A stretch of 64,000 bases of DNA, taken from contig NZ_CP155569.1 in NCBI RefSeq assembly GCF_042984175.1, forward strand, positions 682,001 to 746,000, in the 5' to 3' direction. The notes beneath the pieces are model-generated. The model was not told the origin of the DNA. It searched no databases and saw only the letters and a program-made list of their open reading frames with translations. Made by a program: the position numbers and the translations under genes. Source of the DNA: Mycoplasma_N cavipharyngis. Its GTDB lineage: Bacteria; Bacillota_I; Bacilli_A; Mycoplasmatales; Mycoplasmoidaceae. Below, piece by piece: positions 10,257 through 23,013 of the stretch (position 1 is its first letter; every line of letters begins with the position of its first letter).

Positions 10257-11402
10257 TTATTGAAAAATAATTAATAAACTAGTGATGACAATAATTAAAG
10301 CGACAATGAAATAACAAAAAACACTGCGATTTCAAAAAAAGGAAGTAATTTCATAACTAGCTTTTTTAATTAGAAAGTTTTCAATTTTTTCTAAATTGCG
10401 GTTTTCAGCAGGTTTAATTAATGGTGTAATTTGGTTAGGATTGTTTTTTCATGCTTGAACATCTAATAAAACTTCATCAACATTTTTATATCGTAAATGA
10501 ATTTCTTCTTCATTAGAAACTAATGATTTATAAACAATGTTTTCAATAATACCTGATATATTAGGAACATAATTAGATAAAGGAGGGAAATCAAAAAATT
10601 TAGGTTTTAAATAAACATCATATTTGCCCCGATCAGTTAAACTATAAGGAAATTCAGCAGCAATTAAAACATAAAGAATTACTCCAGCTGCAAAAATATC
10701 TCAAAATTCAGTAATAATTTTTGCTTTTTCAGTTCCACTCATTTTAGAACTGAGTTTTTTCACTTCAGGTGGAACATAACCAGTTGAACCATAAATGCTT
10801 TTTTCTTCAATTTTCAAAAAACGCAATCCTGAATTATCTAAAACAGTAGCAATTCCTAAATCAATAATTTTAATTCGAGAAAAATCAGCTGTTAGCATCA
10901 CATTATCTAATTTTAAATCACGGTGTAAAATGATTTCAGTCCCTTGACTATTCATTTGGTGTAATGATTTAATTCCTAAAAGAATTTTTTCATAAATTTC
11001 CATTGCTTCAATAACAGGAATCATTCCTTTAGATCTTAAATAACTACTTAAAACCATACCATCAACTAATTCCATCACAATGCTAAAATATTTTTTATTT
11101 TGATGTTCTTTAGAATTAATTCAAAACCAATCATATAATTCACAAAAAGCATCAGATTTGAATTTAGCACGTTTAGTAGCATTAATTTCTTTATTAATGT
11201 TATTGAGTTGTTCACTTTCGTTTTTAGGATCACATAAAATAATTTTAATTGCACAATATTGTTTGAAATTTAAATCATATGGATCAGTTAAATTTAAACG
11301 TTTAGCTTTTCAAATGACCGAATTCATTCCTCCCTTACCAATAATTTCAATTAATTGGTAAGAATTAGAAATAATTTGACCTTTTTTAAATTCGCTTTTC
11401 AT
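10257..11402 (-). CDS. Membrane-anchored Ser/Thr protein kinase (PknB-like)
   Basis: This 381-residue eukaryotic-type kinase has a glycine loop (EIIGKGGMNSVIWKA), a catalytic Lys in CAIKIIL, the catalytic loop LHRDLKLDNVML, a DLG in place of DFG (KIIDLGIA), and a GSTGYVPPE activation segment. About 300 residues of kinase domain are followed by a juxtamembrane stretch and one C-terminal membrane segment (IVALIIVITSLLIIF), with no outside domain, so no PASTA sensor is present. It is paired with a PP2C phosphatase and gmk, a conserved set in this group. TGA Trp codons interrupt standard-code reading. Confidence 0.92.
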
Positions 11403-11409
11403 AAATTAT

Positions 11410-12243
11410 TTAATGGATTTTAATTTTAGTTAAAGAAATTGATAAATTATCATTACTCATACTTGCTAAAGCTTTTTTAATAATATTATCAGCAATTAAT
11501 TCAATTTTAATTGGTGCTAAAATTTCTAATTTTAATTCTTCAGCAGTTAAAAAATTGTGCACACCATCACTTGTGCAAAAAATTCAGTCAAATTGATCTT
11601 TACTAAACTGAAAAAAATCATATTTAACTTCAACTTCATCAAATGAACCAACATAATTAACAATGGCATAAACTTGATTACCATAAGCACTAATTTCAGC
11701 TGGACTTAATTTTTGTTTTAATAAAAAATTATAAAAATTATGATCTTCAGAAATTTGAATTACTCGATCTTGATCAATTCCATAAATTCGTGAATCACCA
11801 ATATTAAAAGCAAAAATATCGTTTTTAGTAATAATTGCTAATGCTAAAGTTGATGCCATTTTATGATTTTCAGGATGATTAGTAATGAATTTATTAATTT
11901 TAAATTTTGCTTCATTAATTGTATCAACAAACCAATTTTTTAATTCAGTTGTACTCATTTTTTGAAAATGGGTTTTTCAACTAGCGTCAATAATTGTTTC
12001 ACCTAAAATACTAGCAGCTTCTTTACCTCCTTCATAGCCACCAAGACCATCACAAACAAACAAAATTTGTTCATTATAACGATTCATTCCTGCAGCATTA
12101 AAGTCTTCATTTTTTAAACGATCAACACCAATATCACTAGCAGCAATCATATTAAAGTGAGGTTTTAAGTTTTTTTGGCGCACAATTTTAACTGGTTTGA
12201 TTTTATTGTTCTTTTTAAATCAGTTTTTTCAACTCATAATCAT
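11410..12243 (-). CDS. PP2C-family Ser/Thr protein phosphatase
   Basis: This 277-residue metal-dependent phosphatase probably reverses the downstream kinase. Motifs: AASDIGVDRLKNEDF (first metal Asp and Glu-Asp), LFVCDGLGGYEGG, MASTLALAII, FNIGDSRIYG, ISEDHN and WIFCTSDGVHNFL, in the canonical order. A basic N-terminus of about 25 residues precedes the domain. Two in-frame ATGs (12243 and 12237) are possible; the first follows gmk by two bases. It ends seven bases before the kinase start, so the three genes form a tight operon. Confidence 0.92.
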
Positions 12244-12245
12244 TA

Positions 12246-12815
12246 TTATTTAGCTAAAATTTCTTTTTTAATTATTGCAATAATTTCTTTTTCAGCATTT
12301 GCTAAATCATCATTGATCACATTGTATTGATACATTGTTTTTAATTCAATTTCATCACGAGCTTTAGCAATCCGTTTTTCAATCATGGCTAATGATTCAG
12401 TTTTACGTTCAACTAATCTTTTATATAATTCTTCTAGTGAAGGAGGTAAAATAAAAATTGAGACACAATCAGGCATTAATTGCATTACTTGTTTAGCGCC
12501 AATGACTTCGATTTCTAAAATAACATTTTTACCTAAATTAAGCATTTCTTCAACTTTTGATTTTGGTGTACCATAAAAATTATCAAAAAATTGGGCGTAT
12601 TCAAGCATTTTTTGTTGAGCAATTTGTTCTTGAAAATATGCTTTAGTAACAAAATAATAATCTTTATTATCAATTTCATTTTCGCGTTTTTTTCTTGTGG
12701 TCATTGAAATGCTATAATGTAAATTTAATTCAGGCATTTTTAAAAGATTAACTAAAAGCGTATGTTTACCAACACCACTTGGACCACTAATTAAAAATAA
12801 AATTCCTCTTTTCAT
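12246..12815 (-). CDS. gmk: Guanylate kinase
   Basis: This 189-residue enzyme phosphorylates GMP to GDP. It begins with the P-loop LISGPSGVGKHT (His where Ser or Gly is common), followed by the GMP-binding segment ISMTTRKKRENEIDNKDYYFV, and VILEIEVIGAKQV with the catalytic region. Length is normal. It heads the gmk-PP2C-PknB operon. The region 12816-13087 upstream holds divergent promoters for gmk and the aldo/keto reductase; I see no other gene there. Confidence 0.96.
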   Translation of the reverse strand: MKRGILFLISGPSGVGKHTLLVNLLKMPELNLHYSISMTTRKKRENEIDNKDYYFVTKAYFQEQIAQQKMLEYAQFFDNFYGTPKSKVEEMLNLGKNVILEIEVIGAKQVMQLMPDCVSIFILPPSLEELYKRLVERKTESLAMIEKRIAKARDEIELKTMYQYNVINDDLANAEKEIIAIIKKEILAK

Positions 12816-13087
12816 CTAATACAACTTTTTTTACTTGATAATTTATACTAATCTAAAAATTTAACTGATAAAAAATTTAAAATATTTTAATTAATTTTCT
12901 TATTATTTATCATTTAATTATAAAATGATAAATATAAAACAAAAACAAAATCATTTTTTATAAGCAAATTTTTTAAATTAATGATTTTTATAATTTGAAA
13001 TAATGATTAAAACTTAATAAACTTAGTTTATATTAAAATTAATTAATAAATCAAATCAATCAAAAGAAAGTAATTTTAAACAAAATT

Positions 13088-13966
13088 ATGAAATCAAAAA
13101 TTCTATTAGGTTATGGTACATATTTATATAATGGTGATAGTGAATCATTTACTAAAGCATTAGATGCAGCATATCAAAGTAAATATGATTATATTGATAC
13201 TGCTAAATATTATCAAAATGAAACTGAAATTGGTATTGCTTTAGCAAATTTAAGAAAAAAATATGGTTCTAGTTTTCACTTTCCTGTGCAAACTAAAGTT
13301 TGACCTGATGATTATTTAGATGCAAGAAATCAAGTGCTTTTATCAATGGAACGCTTGCAACTAAAACAATTAGATTCAGTTTTATTACACCGACCTAGTT
13401 ATAATTTAGCAAAAGATATTATTGCGTGAAAAGATTTAATTCAATTACAAAAAGAAGGTTTAGTTAAACAAATTGGTGTTTCTAATTATGATAATGAAAT
13501 GTTATTTTATTTTGAAAAAATAACTAATGTACTACCAAGTGTGAATCAAATTGAATTTAATCTTTACAATGCTAGATATGATCGGGCAATAACTAATCAA
13601 CGACTTGACGTTCACATTCAAGCATGAAGACCATTAACTAATGATATTGATTATTTAAATCAAGATCCAATTGTGCAATCATTAAGTGAGAAATATCAAA
13701 CTACTCCAACTGGTATTGCTATTGCATTTATTAAAGCATTAGGAATGGATCCAATTATAAAATCAACTCATCCTGAACGCATTATTGCTAATGCTAAAGC
13801 CTTTTATGATGTCAATTTAAGTTCAGAAGATTTAGCAAAATTAAAATTGTTAAATCGTTTTTATGATAATCGAACTAAATATGGCACATCAACTTATACA
13901 TTAGATCAGCAATCACTAACTGATTTAGTTAATGAAATTGATATGTTAGAAAAAAATCAAAAATAA
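13088..13966 (+). CDS. Aldo/keto reductase
   Basis: This 292-residue TIM-barrel NADPH-dependent oxidoreductase shows the family tetrad: Asp in YIDTAKYYQNE, Tyr a few residues on, Lys in PVQTKVW, and His in LLHRPSYN. QIGVSNY and VNQIEFNLYN follow as expected, and IIKSTHPERI matches the cofactor-binding IPKSxxxxRI motif with Lys kept. The substrate is unknown; small aldehydes are usual for such enzymes. TGA is Trp at three sites. A purine-rich stretch (AAAGAAAG) about 20 bases upstream may serve as ribosome-binding site. It converges on oppF with three bases between stops. Confidence 0.93.
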
Positions 13967-13969
13967 AAA

Positions 13970-16387
13970 TTATTTTTTAGTTCATTCACTAATTTGTGCT
14001 GCTGTTCCTAATAAAAAGTGGTCTGAGTCAACTTCTTGATAACCAATAATGTTAGGAAATTTCTGTTGATTTAAATAATTAAGATCGAATTTACTTGTTT
14101 TAAAGGCTTCATTAGCATTAGACATTTTAGGAATTGAATCAAATAAATTAATTGTGTATGGGTGTAGTGGTTTGCTATAAATTTTATTAGTTTTTCCATA
14201 TTCGACTACTTTACCTAAATGCATAATTAAAATTTTGTCAGCAATATACTCAACCATTGATAAGTCATGGGCAATAAAAATAATACCAATATTTTTTTTC
14301 TGGCTTAATTCTTTTAGTAAATTAACAATTTGGGCTTGAATTGAAATATCTAATGAAGCAATTGGTTCATCAGCAACAATAATTGATGGTTCAGTAATTA
14401 ATGCTCTAGCAATAACAATTCTTTGTCTTTGACCACCTGAAAATTCATGAGGATAACGATAAGCAAATTGTCTTAATAAGCCAACATCTGCTAATGCGTT
14501 ATAAATTTTTTCACGCAATAAAATTTTTTTAACAATATGTTTACTAAAAATTAATTTTTTAATTTTATGGTGTCATTTATCAACTGTTTTAATTAATTTA
14601 GCTAATTTTTTTCTTTTTTTAATTTCAGTATGATTTTTAAAAAATCATTTTAGTAAAAAACGATGAATTGTTTTAGTTGGACTACCATACAAAAACTTTA
14701 ATTCATCAAAAATTTTTTTCAAAATAGTAATTTCAATTTGAAAATTATTATAAGATTTATCTTTTTTATCGATTTTATTTTGATATTCAGCAATTAAAAT
14801 TTCAGCTTGATTTTCACTATAGTTTTCATTTAATAATTTCTTTTTAGCTCAAACTAAAAACTCTTGGTGTTTGCTTCTAAATATTTTTAAAATTTGATCT
14901 TGAAGTGCAAGTGTTTCACTATTTCAACGTTTTTTTAATTCTACTAATTCAGTATAACGTTTGTTTTTAGCAACATTATATTGATCAAGCATTTGACTAA
15001 AATTAACTTGATCAATTTGTTCAGCCTTTTTATATAATTGGTTTAATTGATTTAGTTTAGTATAAAATTCATCTGATTTAACTATTTTTGAAGTTTCAAC
15101 TTTTTTAAGTGCAATTTTTAAATCACTAATTTTTTTATAACAAAGATCATGGTTTTTTTTAGCAAGTTGAAAATATTGTTTAATGCTAGGATTAAAATTA
15201 TGATAAATTGATGCAATAAATTTTTTAGCAAAATTATCAGTATTTGTTTTTCAATTAAAATCATAATTTTGAATAAAATCTTTGCCTTTTTGCACTAAAT
15301 CATTCGCCATTGCTTTAATTTGATCAACAGTTAAATATATAAGAAGATGATTATTATCTAAATAATAATTAATGAATGCAAAATGAATTAAAAACTTTTT
15401 AGCAATAATTTTTTTAACAATCGCATTCAATTTATGAGTTGCTCATTCTTTTTTATCAAGTGATTTTAATGCTGCTTCATTACTCATTTTAAATTGGTGT
15501 TTAAACTGTTGATAAAAAGCGTTAAATAAATTAATATTAGTTCATAAACTTTCTTTATTAAGCATTAAATAATCATTTAATTGATTTTGAGCATTTTCAA
15601 TTAATCATGCTTGATCTTCATTAATGTGTTCACGTTTTAATTTTTCAATTAGTAATTGAATTTTATGAGTTTCAGTTTGATAACTATGAGGGTTATTATG
15701 ACGATAATCTTGTTGTTTTGCAAAATAAAATTGATACAACTCTTCATATTTTTCATATTGAAAACTAATTGATTCAGCTTCTAAATTATAATTTTTTTCA
15801 TAAAAACTATAATAAGCATTAAAAGCATCATCAATATTTTGATATTGCTGAAAATCAAGTTCTTGTAATTTTTCTAATCAATTACCTAATCCTTGAGCAG
15901 ATAGTTTTAAATTATTTTTTAAAATTGCAATTTGTGTATCATAATATTTAGTTTGAAAATCAAAACGATATTGGTGTTGAACTTTAACTAAATCTTTTAG
16001 TAAATCATTAACATTATTTTTTAATAAACCATTAACTATTAGTGGTTCTTTTAGAATTGCAAAAACATTTTTTTGTTGGTTTAGTGATGAATGAGGATCT
16101 TGAAAAATCATTTGGACATTTTTTCTTAAAAACTTATTAGTTTTTTTATTAATGTGTTTACCAGAAATAATTTTGTCTTTTAGAGCAATAATGCCTGAAT
16201 AATCATCATACAAACGAATTAAACAACGTCCAAGAGTAGTTTTACCACTACCTGATTCACCAATTAATCCAACAATTTCTTGTTCAGCAACACTAAAAGA
16301 AACATCACTAACAGCATCGACAATACCAAAATTATTATCAAAAAATTTATTAAGATTCTCGACTGATAAAACTGTTTTATTGTTCAT
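13970..16387 (-). CDS. oppF: Oligopeptide ABC transporter ATP-binding protein OppF with large internal insertion
   Basis: This 805-residue ATPase is over twice the usual OppF length. Walker A is GESGSGKTT (about residues 43-51) and the Q-loop FQDPHSS is at about 95; then about 490 residues of Lys/Asn/Gln-rich, helical, probably coiled-coil sequence intervene before the signature FSGGQRQR (about residue 649), Walker B SIIVADEPIASLD and HD switch IFIAHDLSMVEY. The C-terminal PLHPYT motif of the Opp/Dpp family is present. Similar inserted OppF proteins are known in the M. genitalium/M. pneumoniae lineage. Its ATG overlaps the oppD stop. Many in-frame TGA codons are Trp. Confidence 0.92.
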
Positions 16388-17629
16388 AAAAAACCTTTCT
16401 AAAAGTTGCTAAACGTAATTTTAAATTTTCATTTAATTCAATTTTAGGAGCATCAGGATGTAATAATCAAGTTGCTGCAGCATGAGTATCACTAACATAA
16501 ATTAATGGTGGTTCTTTAATAAAATCGATTTCTAAAGCATAATCATTTCTTAGTGCAAAAGGATCTCCAGAAGGTAAATTAATCATATCAGGAGGTGTAC
16601 CTTTAATTGTATAAAGTTTTTCTTCTTTGTTTTCAGGAATCGAATTAATTAATGCTCAAGTATAAGGATGTAAAGCATTAGTAAAAATATCTTTTCTAGT
16701 ACCACGTTCAACTACTTTCCCAGCATACATAACATATAAATAATCACAAAATTTTGCAACAACTGAAATATTGTGAGAAATAAAAATAATAGCAATTTTA
16801 TATTTATTACGAATTAAATCTAATAATGCTAAAACTGAAGCTTGAACTGTAGGATCTAATGCTGTTGTTGGTTCATCAGCAATAATTAATTTAGGATTTA
16901 ATGCTACAACCATAGCAATCACAATTCTTTGTTTCATTCCACCACTAAAAGTGTGTGGATAAGTATCAAACCGTTTAGTTGCATCACGAATCCCAAATGT
17001 TTCTAGTAAATCAATTAAATAACGTTTTTTCTCTTCTAATGTTTTAAATCTAGCATCATTTTTTAAGCAATCCAGTAATTGTTTGCCTATTGTTCTAGTT
17101 GGATTTAAAGCAGTAAGTGATCTTGAGGAATATAACTAATTTTATGACCACGTATTTTTAATCAATCTTTTGCAGATTTAAATGATGTTAAATCAATCCC
17201 ATCGATTACTGCATAATCAACTGTTGTTAAAGCATTATGATTCACACCTAATAATGCTTTTGAAGTTACAGTTTTACCACTACCTGATTCACCTACTAAA
17301 CCAACAATGGAACCTTCAGCAATATCAAGATCAACACCACGAATAATATTAACATACTGTTTACCTTTAAGAGCAAAAGCAATATTTAAGTTTCTTACTG
17401 TTAAAATTTGTTTGTCTGGAATTTGAAAATTAGTATTTTGTCCTTTATAAGTTTTCTCCATTAAATTAGCAGCTAATTTTTTATTGCTAATTCGATTTTT
17501 AGTTCATTTATTAAATCACAAATTAATTTTTTTTAAACTACTATTAATAAAACTATCTTTGTTGGAATTTGTTTGGTTTAATGATTGTGCTAGATTAGCA
17601 TCTTGAAGTTTTTTGTTATTAATTTTCAT
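16377..17629 (-). pseudogene. oppD: Oligopeptide ABC transporter ATP-binding protein OppD, frameshifted
   Basis: The two halves are clear. The N-terminal part has an extension of about 75 residues, then LTVRNLNIAF, Walker A GESGSGKT and SYIPQD. The C-terminal part has TALNPTRTIG, FSGGMKQR, LIIADEPTTALD, FISHNISVV and the ALHPYT motif. They lie in different frames: after SYIPQD the reading frame stops within five codons, and adding one base near 17119-17121 restores a family-like PQDPLTALNP. Everything else looks intact and the gene is needed for a complete importer, so a sequencing error or a very recent mutation is as likely as a true pseudogene. It overlaps the oppF start. Confidence 0.85.
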
Positions 17630-17646
17630 AATATTAAAAATCGCTT

Positions 17647-18801
17647 CTAAACTTTAATTTTTGGATCTAAAGCATCATGAATGCCAATTGCAATTAAACG
17701 CAAATTTACTGTTAGTGCTACAAGAATAATTGTTGGTAATCCTACAGCTCATAAATTACGATCAATTAAGTTCCGACCTTCATTTAATACTAAACCTAAG
17801 TTAGGTGGAGTATTTGGTCCACTAGTTAAAATTCCTAAAAATGCTAATCCAGTTAAAATTGTAATACCACTAATTAAACTATTCATAAAGTTACCTAAAA
17901 TTTTGCCTAAAATTTGTGGTAATGCATGAAAATAAATAATGCGAAATTTTGATGAACCAATTGCTTTAGATGCTTTTAAAAATTCTTCATCTTTAATAGT
18001 AATAATATAAGTTCGTGCTGAATATACTGAACCTGTTCAATTAATTAAAATTAAAATAACTCCTAAGGCAACTAAATTACGACCTAATACTCCAGTTAAA
18101 ATAATTAACAATAAAAATCCAGGAATTGAATCAAAAATTTCAATTAAACGAAGTAAAAAAGTATCAATTCATTTACCAACATGAAATCCAATAAATGCAC
18201 CAACAAAAACCCCAACACTAAAAGTAATTGAAGCATAAATGATTGATAAAACAATAGCATCTCTTGTTCCTTGTCATGATTGTAATCATATATCTCTACC
18301 ATATTGATCTGTACCAACTAAACTAGTTAAACTTTGACCACTAATTGCTTGAATTAATGTATAAGGACGATAAGTTACTAAAAAATTACCACCAAAATCA
18401 ACTGCAGAAATAATAATATTTAAATTACTATTTTTTTCAGCATTTTGAATAATAGCAAAATCAGTAGCAGAAAATAAACTTGTTTGAACTGTTGTGTATG
18501 AAGGGGGTAATTCTTTTAAAAATGTTGTTGAAATACTACTAATTGGTAAAGTTGCAACATATGGTGAAGTTGCTGGAACAATAATGGAAATTAAAATTAA
18601 AACAACAATGGAAACTAAACCAAAAATTGCTGCTTTTTGTTTAAACAAACGATAATTAAAATCACGAAAAAAATTAGAGGGTTTGCCTACTAAACCAACT
18701 GTTGAAATACTTTTAGTAGCATATTTAATTAATTTCGTTTCATTTGGTAATAAAAAATATTTACGGTTAAATTCTTCTGAAGTTAGTTTTGGTTTAGTCA
18801 T
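17647..18801 (-). CDS. oppC: Oligopeptide ABC transporter permease OppC
   Basis: This 384-residue inner-membrane subunit has an N-terminal cytoplasmic segment, a first membrane helix (FGLVSIVVLILISIIV), a long outside loop ending in LVGTDQYGRDIW (the family GTDxxGRD motif), and then the five-helix permease core. The EAA-type coupling loop is seen in FLKASKAIGSSKFRIIYFHALP. It ends with the typical LDPKIKV. The start has GGAG nine bases upstream, within the end of oppB. Functions with OppB, OppD, OppF and the lipoprotein upstream in peptide import. Confidence 0.94.
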
Positions 18802-18807
18802 TAATTT

Positions 18808-19929
18808 TTACTCCAATCTATTTTTTGATCATTGTTTTGATTTATGATGAATCCAATGATTAATAGCACCATAACTTTTTTTCATTATTTTTATTAAACA
18901 AAAATTATTACGTTTTAAACTATTAACAACAATGATAAAACGTTGGTATCATTTACCTTTAGTTGCAATTTTAATTCTTGGATCTAAAATAGTAAATAAA
19001 ACATCAATTAAAATTGAAATTCCTAAAGACAAGCCACCAAAAAATAAAACATTAAACATAATAATATTAATTTCACCTTTTAATGCAGCATCTAAAGCAG
19101 GATCAGCACTTCCAGGAATTCCAAAAAAACGTTCTAAAATAATTGTCCCTGATAATAGACCAATAAATGAAGATAAAATAATTGAACTTAAAGGTAAAGA
19201 AGCATTACGTAAAACATATTTAAAAAAAATTGTTTTTGCTGATAAACCTTTAGTTTTGGCAATTAAAACATAATTAGATGTTAAAACATTTAACATTTGA
19301 TTTCTTGTTACTAAAATATAACCTGATAAAGAAGTAATTGTTAAAACAAAAATTGGAGTAATTAAAGATAATAATGTTGCATCAATCCCAATTCCAGCAT
19401 CAGGTCGTGGCAAAATGAATGATAGTGGTAAACCAAACGAACGATAAAAAAGTAATAGAGCTAATGGAGCAATTACAATACTTGGAATTGAAGATAAAAA
19501 AGTAGTAATTGAAGTAATGATTCGATCAAGTGTTCTACCAGCATAATAAGCTGAAACTGTTCCTAAAATTACACCAATTACTACACTTAAAATGAAAGTA
19601 GGAAAAGTAACTAATAAAGTTCATTGTAATGGTTCAAATAAACTATTTGGTAATTGTAAATTACTTACATAAACTTTACCTAAATTACCTTCAAAAATTA
19701 AACCTTTTAAATAATTAAAAAATTGCACAATTGCTGGTTTATTAAAACCATTTTCTTCAATTAATTGTCTAATTAAATCATTAATATTAGTTCCTCTTTC
19801 TGGATTAACTGCACCTTCTTGAGTGAATGGATTAGGACCAAAATTAGATTGAACTAAATAAACAATCATCATACTAAAAAATAAAGTGAAAAATAATAAG
19901 ACAATTCTTTTAAATAAATAATTAACCAT
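18808..19929 (-). CDS. oppB: Oligopeptide ABC transporter permease OppB
   Basis: This 373-residue permease begins MVNYLFKRIVLLFFTLFFSM, the hallmark first helix of OppB/DppB. The EAA loop is LIAKTKGLSAKTIFFKYVLRNASLP, and the late segment LDPRIK is also typical. A basic C-terminal tail of about 45 residues extends beyond the usual end. Spacing to oppC is six bases. It is the first gene after the oppA terminator hairpin, so its expression may depend on read-through or on a promoter in 19930-20060. Confidence 0.93.
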
Positions 19930-20057
19930 TGATGATAATTTTCTTGTTTTTTTAATGTTGTTTTTTTAATCTCAAATGATTAGTAAAAATTGTTGTTAAA
20001 AATTAAAATAATTTGACAAATAGTGTTTATGAAGTTTCAAAATTAACTTATTAGTAT

Positions 20058-20096
20058 AAAAAAATCTATTTATTTTTGCAATAAATAGATTATTTT
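20058..20096 (-). terminator. Hairpin between oppA and oppBCDF
   Basis: AATCTATTTATT (minus 20091-20080) pairs perfectly with AATAAATAGATT (20074-20063), followed on the minus strand by seven T. It lies in the 333-base gap between oppA and oppB and could give partial termination, so the abundant binding protein exceeds the permease. Nothing else is seen in 19930-20262. Confidence 0.75.
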
Positions 20097-20262
20097 TTAT
20101 CATTAAATTAAACGCTTAAATTGTGTTGTTAAGATAAATTAATCATTAATCTTAACAATTACAAAATTAAAGATATTTAATAAATTAAAACAAAATTTTG
20201 TTTTTACAATATTAAATTAAAACGATATCATAAAATTAATTTTGTAACGATATTATAATTAT

Positions 20263-22989
20263 TTAACTGCTTCTAGAATCATTATCCACTTTAACATAAC
20301 GCATGTTTAATTCTTCATTAAATGTTGGTGGAAGAGTATATTTTTTATTAGTTAAAACTGGAATTGGTTTCAATAAAATTGAATGAGGACCATTTGAGTT
20401 AAACCCAATTCCTATTAATGAAGTAATTTCACGGTTTAAATCAGCAATTTGTTTATTAGAAATTTTTTCTAAATATTCAAGGGCAAATTTGGAATAAGCA
20501 AAAATCGGATCAAATTCATCATTAGTTGTATCGCCAGTTACTTGTTTTTTAGCAAAATCACTATAATGACTTAAATCTTTAAAAGTGGCTTTTTTAACTT
20601 CTTCAAATGTTTTAGCACCACCATTATTAGAAAATGTAATTTGTGATTTTTTGAATTCTTGAGCTAATTTAGTAATTTCGGGATATTGAGTCGCTTTATC
20701 TTTATATGTTTGTAAATTTTGATTAGTATGTTGTGAACCAGAATTATCAGTAGTTGAAGTAGGTAAATCTGCAAAATTAAACAATGAAGTAAATAATTTA
20801 GAATCAGTATCTGTATAAAAGAAAAAGCCTAAAAATCCAAAATAGTTATTTAAATCATAACCTCATCCAGCCAATGAAAATGCTGATTTTGAACTAAGAA
20901 CTGATTGAAACAATTGTTGATCCATTCGTTTTACTTCAATTTCTAAACGATTATCTAAAGAATTAAGCACAGAAACGGCATTATGTAATGCTGATAATGT
21001 TGCTGCATTAGTATTAGTAAAACGAGTTGGAATAGTAAATTTAATTTTTTTATCAGCACCAGTTAAACTTTTACCCTTACCGCTTGTAGAATCATAAAAC
21101 TTATCTAATAAACGTTTTGTTTCAGTTTTTAGTGCTGAATAATTAGATGCTTGATATTGAATCGTTTGATTATTAAAATTTTTTTGATAGTGGGCTTTTT
21201 CTTCAGAATATTTTTTTTCAAATCTAGTATTACCATTAGCACCACCATAGAAAAAGAAACTATTTTGATTCTCAAAATCATCTAATAAAGTTTTTAATTT
21301 TGTTTCAGAATGTACGTTACTATCATTACCACCAATTAAAGCATCGGGACGAGCTAATGGAGCTCAAAATTCAGTATTAGAGTTAATCTCATTATTAAAA
21401 GTATAATAATTGAAAGCACTTGATAAAATTGAACGAAAAATATAACCATCACCCATTCAATAATTAGTTAAATCAGTAGCAGTACCTTCATTTAATTTGT
21501 TAATATCAACTCCATACATTAATAATGAAAAAGCATTATTAAATAAAAATGGTAAATTTTTACTTTTAGGGTTAGGATATAAGGTTGCATTTCAATCTAA
21601 AAGTCCTGTAATTGAATTATTATCAGGTTGTTTGTTATAAGATAAATTAAATTGTTGAGGGCTGTTTAACACTTCACTTTTTTGAGTTTCTGTTAATGAA
21701 CTTCAAGGAACACTAACTGCAGCACCATTTTTGTATTCTTCAAATTGATTATTTTGGAATACTTTTGCATCACTACCATCAAAAGTTTTAACATAAGAAT
21801 AAATTGATTTAGGATCATTTGCAAAACTTTGATCAAAATAATTACGATTAATACTAAAACGCTCTAAAGAATTATTTGATTGAGCAACATAATAAGGACC
21901 AGCAAACAACATGTCCTTAAAATCAGAACCATATCAATAATAACCAGAACTTTTCGCAATACCACTAATATCAGATGGACTACGGTTTACATTATCTGCA
22001 ATATAACCACTAGGTGCAGGTGTGAAGTATGTACCATCAAGAATAATTTTGTATAAAAAATTTTTAAAATCACCAGTTTTCGCAGTTATTGAAGGTTGTT
22101 GACTTGAAGAACCATTTGTTTGAGTAGTAGATTTATTTCCAAGAAATGTTAAAACATCTTCTTGAGTAGTAGAATCTTTTTGAATGAATTGGGTTTCATC
22201 TATTAAGGCATTAGCATCTACATCAAATAATTTAATTAAATAAAGATTGGAATATTCAGAATTAGAACTAAAACGGTTTACAGAAGATAATTTATCTTTA
22301 TAAGTTTTATTAACTGCAGTTTCATCAGCGCTTGCACTACCACCATGTTTATGACGATAATTAGCATCTGTTAATTGTTGTCTTTGGTTTTTAACAAAAA
22401 AGTCTTTAGGAACAACTTTATAAGTGGTTTTTCTACCTTGACTATCAACTCAATAGGCATCATTTCTTAGTGCAAATTGAATTTTTTGAGCGTTATCAAT
22501 TGCTGTTTGGAATGCTTCACTATTAACTGATTTCTCATTAGAAGATTTTAGAATTTTAACACCATTAGCTACAGGATCATCTACTTCAGTAGTTGTATCA
22601 TCAGAATCAAAAACTTTAACAGTGCCATCTTTAGTTGTAACAATAATAGATTTTGCTAAACCAAATTTAATTTTATATTTGGAATAGGCAACAGGTTTAC
22701 CATTCACATCTAATTTAGTTTGACCTTCATAGCCAAATTCAATTAAATTTGGTGTAGTTAAACTAATTTCAGTTGTTTTACTAGCTGCAACAACTGTATA
22801 ATCATGACGAAAATTATACAAACTATTATCTGCAGGTGATTGGTTAATTTTACGAATATACTCATTTCTCTGATTTGGAGGTTGAATTGTAGAACAAGCA
22901 GACAAGATTAAACTTGTTGAAAGAGTAGGTAAAAGACTAAATTTTAATAATCGATATTTTTTAGTTGCAAATTTTAATTTAAAGTTCAT
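20263..22989 (-). CDS. oppA: Lipoprotein, probable oligopeptide-binding protein (OppA)
   Basis: This 908-residue secreted lipoprotein has a basic N-terminus, a hydrophobic segment and a lipobox LILSAC at about residues 25-31. I place the start at MNFKLKF (22989) rather than the upstream ATG at 23013, to give a normal signal peptide. The body is Asn/Ser/Tyr-rich; segments such as LLFAGPYYV, ILSSAFNYYTFNN and SAFSLAGWGYDLNNY fit the extracellular solute-binding fold of family 5 (the last resembles the W-DY region). Position directly ahead of oppBCDF supports the role. Sequence similarity to classical OppA is low, so substrate range is open. Confidence 0.78.
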
Positions 22990-23013
22990 TTTATATATAT
23001 TTTGGATGATCAA

